64,000 nucleotides of DNA, taken from G963678255 sp963678255 (lineage in GTDB: Bacteria; Cloacimonadota; Cloacimonadia; Cloacimonadales; WRIO01). This document shows, piece after piece, positions 61,176-64,000 of this stretch. The stretch lies in NCBI GenBank assembly GCA_963678255.2, contig CAXXTW010000001.1, positions 248,001-312,000 of the forward strand. Reading direction: 5' to 3'. How positions within the stretch are numbered: position 1 is the stretch's first letter; the number at the start of each line of letters is the position of its first letter. Below the pieces are notes generated by a model, which was not told the origin of the DNA, did no database searches, and saw only the letters and a list, made by a program, of their open reading frames with translations. The position numbers and the translations under genes are program-made.

Positions 61176-63680
61176 TTAAAGAGAAAGCCCTTTCATAAAA
61201 TCCAATCCAGAAAAAGCATCTTTTCCAAAAGATACCTGACCATCATATATACTTTGAAGTTCTTTTTTTACAAATTCGCCGTTTAAAGCAGCGCCTCCGC
61301 ATATCACAGGAATTGATACTTTTTCTTTTTTTAAATATTCCAGAGTTTCTTTCATATATTCTGTTGATTTGATTAATAAAGCACTTAAACCGAGTGCATC
61401 AGGCTGATGTTCTCGAATAGCCTGTAGGATCTGCTGAGGAGTTTGTTTTACGCCAATGTCAATGATTTGATAACCATTATTTTCCAGAATTATTTGAACA
61501 AGATTCTTACCAATATCATGAACATCACCTTTGACTGTAGCTAAGAGCATTTTTTTATGACTCTCTTTTGTTTTCTCATTCATAAAAGGTTTTAAATAAT
61601 CAACAGATTTTCGCATTACTTCTGCAGATTTTAAAACAAAAGGTAACTGAAGTTTACCTGATTCAAAATAGGAGCCGACGATTTGCATAGCAGGGATGAG
61701 AATTTGATTAATAATTTCAACAGGGGAGTATTCTTTCATTAGTATATCGATAAGATTATCCAACTCAGTTAAACTACCTCTGATCACCTTGTTTTCTAGT
61801 TGTTCATTAACCGACAAATCATTCCCTTTAGGTTCAGCCTGATCAGCTTCAATTGTAAGCTCAGCAAGTTTTAATAAAGGGTCATAATCTTCAGTTTTTT
61901 TATTATAAATTAAATCTAAACAAAACTGTAAAGTCTGTTCTTCAATATTTGCGAGAGGCAATATCTTTGAAGCATCGATAATGGCAGCATCTAAACCTCT
62001 TTGAATACATTCAGATAAAAAGACTGAATTCAGATATTTACGTACTTTTGGTTTTAATCCGAAAGATACATTACTAACCCCCATTAAAGAGTTGATTTCA
62101 GGATGATTTTTTTCAATATAATCAATCATTTTCAGAGATTCGACACCAGCTTCGCGATAGCTATCTTCACCTGTTGCTAAAGAAAAAGTTAAGCAATCAA
62201 AAAAGATATTTTCATTAGGGTAATTCAGGCTTTTGCAAATATCAATAAAACGAATTAGAATATTTTTTTTATGTTCAAAATCTTTTGCCATGCCAGTCTC
62301 ATCAATAGCTAAGCAAATTAAAGAAGCATTCATATTATGACACATGGAGACAAATTTTCTTACTCTGTCATCCCCATCTTCAAAATTAATAGAATTAACA
62401 ATTGGTTTTCCTCCAATATTTTCCAAAGCTTTGTATATAGATTCATAACTTGTGCTATCAATCATTAAAGGAGTTTGAATATTTAAATTTAATTTTGGAA
62501 TAAAGACAGACATATCTTCAACTTCATTACGATTTAAATCAGCTAAACAAACATCCAGGACATGAGCACCTTCTTCTTGTTGTTCTCGACAAACTTCCAA
62601 CATCTCTTCCCATTTTTCTTCTTGCAATAGTTTTCTGAATTTTTTAGAGCCATTGGTGTTTGCTCTTTCGCCAATAATGAGAGGTTTTGGTTGAACATTG
62701 ACAGATTGAGTCATATAAAGAGAAGTTAAATGATTATCTGTTTTAATGAGTCTTTTCTGAGGGACAATATCTTTAACTTTTTCAGCTAAAGCTTTAATAA
62801 ATTCCGGGTTGGTTCCACAACATCCACCAACTATGTTAATATTATATTTTCTAGTTAAATTTGCCATGATCTCGGAGAACTCAATAGGGCTTAAATCATA
62901 AGATAAAACACCATTTTTTACTATTGGCAAACCGGCATTTGGCAATAAAGAAATAAATCGGTTACTATATTGACTTAAGACTTTGACATAAGGTTCCATA
63001 TAATGAGGACCCGTTCCGCAATTTATACCGATCACATCGACATTCATTTGATGAAAAGTTTGTAAAAAAGTCATAGTATCTGGTCCGACCAGCATCTGTC
63101 CATTATCCTGCATAGTGGCTTGAATGATAATAGGAATTTCCATCTTTTTATTAGAAAAAACTTCATAAGCAGCATTAAGTACAGCTTTTATATGAAGAGG
63201 ATCCTGATTTGTCTCAATTTGTAAACAATCGACTCCCGCTTCAATTAAGGCTTCGATTTGTACAAAATAGATATATTTTTGTTCATTAAAACCGATATGA
63301 TTTAAAGAAGGGAGTTTTGTACCAGGGCCGACAGAACCTGAGATAAAACGAGGTTTATCATGAGTAGAAAAAGCATTGGCAACCTCACGAGCATTCTGTA
63401 CAGCTTTTGTATTGATCTCTTTTACCCTTTTTTCCAATCCATATTCAAGGAGAGAGGTATAATTCGCATTAAAAGTATTAGTTTCAATAACCTGCGCACC
63501 TGCTATTAAATATTGAGAGTGTATTTCTTTAATAATTTCTGGTTTAGCGATGCTTAAAAAGTCATTACATTCAAAGCCTTGAAAATCATCTTTTGTTAAA
63601 TTGTACCGTTGAATCATCGTTCCCATAGCGCCGTCAAAAACGACGACTTGCTTCTTAAATAAGTCTGTTAATTTATTCAT
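61176..63680 (-). CDS. metH: B12-dependent methionine synthase lacking the activation domain
   Basis: The ATG at 63680 has GAGGATC upstream and lies 28 bases downstream of a consensus promoter that sits inside a longer frame. The protein has 834 residues. The homocysteine-binding barrel (about 1-310) keeps the zinc cysteines in 'GINCGTGP' and 'GGCCGTNP'. The folate-binding barrel follows ('GERANTNGSKKFRKLL', about 335-600). The cobalamin module has the ligand motif 'VKGDVHDIGKNLV' (about 715). The enzyme moves the methyl group of methyltetrahydrofolate to homocysteine. The activation domain is encoded by the next gene. Confidence 0.95.
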   Translation of the reverse strand: MNKLTDLFKKQVVVFDGAMGTMIQRYNLTKDDFQGFECNDFLSIAKPEIIKEIHSQYLIAGAQVIETNTFNANYTSLLEYGLEKRVKEINTKAVQNAREVANAFSTHDKPRFISGSVGPGTKLPSLNHIGFNEQKYIYFVQIEALIEAGVDCLQIETNQDPLHIKAVLNAAYEVFSNKKMEIPIIIQATMQDNGQMLVGPDTMTFLQTFHQMNVDVIGINCGTGPHYMEPYVKVLSQYSNRFISLLPNAGLPIVKNGVLSYDLSPIEFSEIMANLTRKYNINIVGGCCGTNPEFIKALAEKVKDIVPQKRLIKTDNHLTSLYMTQSVNVQPKPLIIGERANTNGSKKFRKLLQEEKWEEMLEVCREQQEEGAHVLDVCLADLNRNEVEDMSVFIPKLNLNIQTPLMIDSTSYESIYKALENIGGKPIVNSINFEDGDDRVRKFVSMCHNMNASLICLAIDETGMAKDFEHKKNILIRFIDICKSLNYPNENIFFDCLTFSLATGEDSYREAGVESLKMIDYIEKNHPEINSLMGVSNVSFGLKPKVRKYLNSVFLSECIQRGLDAAIIDASKILPLANIEEQTLQFCLDLIYNKKTEDYDPLLKLAELTIEADQAEPKGNDLSVNEQLENKVIRGSLTELDNLIDILMKEYSPVEIINQILIPAMQIVGSYFESGKLQLPFVLKSAEVMRKSVDYLKPFMNEKTKESHKKMLLATVKGDVHDIGKNLVQIILENNGYQIIDIGVKQTPQQILQAIREHQPDALGLSALLIKSTEYMKETLEYLKKEKVSIPVICGGAALNGEFVKKELQSIYDGQVSFGKDAFSGLDFMKGLSL

Positions 63681-63708
63681 AAGATCCTCATCAATCCAAA
63701 TTTGTTCA

Positions 63709-63737
63709 AGTATAATATATATATAACTTTCTGTCAA
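63709..63737 (-). promoter_or_regulatory. Promoter of the metH operon
   Basis: Minus-strand TTGACA (63732-63737), 17-bp spacer with alternating TA, TATACT (63709-63714). The leader is under 30 bases, leaving no space for a B12 or SAM riboswitch. Confidence 0.85.
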
Positions 63738-63880
63738 CCTCAATGAAAAATCTCTATTTTTTAAAGCTTTTATTAAGTCTCGATTGTGCTAAAATCAGTA
63801 AAACCTAAAAATTTATTGACAAATTCAGTTAAAAATATCAACTTTACAACCAAAGACCCAAAAACTAAAAGGAGATGGTT

Positions 63881-64000
63881 ATGAAGAAACAAATTCTTGT
63901 TTTAACCCTGATGCTCGTTCTTGTCAGTTTTCTTATTGCTGATAACGTTCAATTTCAAAAAATGTTAAAAGCAAAAAAGACAAACACTACAAAAAACACA
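63881..64000 (+). CDS. Start of a secreted protein (continues beyond window)
   Basis: The ATG at 63881 follows AGGAGATGGTT. The first 40 codons give a signal peptide ('MKKQILVLTLMLVLVSFLIA') and a Lys/Thr-rich start of the mature chain. A TTGACA lies at 63816-63821, but its -10 is unclear. No function can be assigned. Confidence 0.75.
   Translation, partial: MKKQILVLTLMLVLVSFLIADNVQFQKMLKAKKTNTTKNT

Noticed and set aside
63681..63708. B12 or SAM riboswitch before metH
   Set aside because: The distance between the promoter and start is far too short for either structure.
63681..63743. Longer metH beginning at 63743
   Set aside because: The promoter at 63709-63737 lies inside that frame; the ATG at 63680 has an SD and matches the usual MetH start.

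Overview
The window is AT-rich bacterial DNA (roughly one third G+C by eye) from a Gram-negative with a type IV pilus secretin, lipoproteins and very large secreted proteins. Two secreted gingipain-like peptidases end in a 'NYPNPFNP' FlgD-like sorting domain, typical of Cloacimonadota, Marinimicrobia, Ignavibacteria and relatives. Together with a sodium-pumping methylmalonyl-CoA decarboxylase operon, this points best to a Cloacimonadota-type (WWE1) anaerobe that makes or uses propionate and ferments amino acids. That placement is inference; no rRNA is present. Several start codons were set by recognisable TTGACA/TATAAT-like promoters and strong Shine-Dalgarno (SD) sites, which shortened some longer possible frames.

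Left part (1-15.5 kb): the start of a secreted modular protein cut by the window edge, a tRNA-Val, a large ATP-grasp protein with receiver-like domains, then the mmdA / gamma-like / double-biotinyl carrier / mmdB operon on the minus strand. Divergent from it is a three-gene signalling operon: a receiver joined to an orphan DHp domain, a periplasmic binding protein, and a hybrid histidine kinase. Middle-left (15-31 kb): a DUF2147 protein, a parvulin chaperone, a GHL13 glycosidase-like protein, an S9 peptidase and two C25 peptidases separated by palindromic hairpins, a Ca/Na exchanger, and an ornithine/lysine-type decarboxylase preceded by a previously unannotated 35-codon leader ORF.

Middle-right (31-50.6 kb): psuG, a copper ATPase carrying a fused C-terminal CopZ-like domain with its own internal SD and ATG, asd, and a complete-looking type IV pilus operon (pilin, pilT, minor pilins, a large DUF4900-like protein, pilMNOPQ, an Ig-repeat lipoprotein, pilB, pilC). 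Divergent from the pilus operon is a fliA-type sigma factor, followed by a SwrB-position membrane protein, a FliK-like protein, a 49-residue ORF, a GAF-DHp protein, cdd and a radical SAM enzyme.

Right end (56-64 kb): a small operon (flavin-binding oxidase family plus GNAT), a decayed insertion sequence with promoter and anti-readthrough hairpin, an 83-bp tandem array built on a REP-like palindrome, degenerate intergenic DNA, and a metH operon in which the reactivation domain is a separate protein. The most original items are the decarboxylase leader peptide, the internal copZ start, the doubled biotin carrier, the periplasmic-binding-protein/kinase operon, the Ig lipoprotein inside the pilus operon, the FliA/FliK-like cassette, and the IS remnant with its palindromic array.
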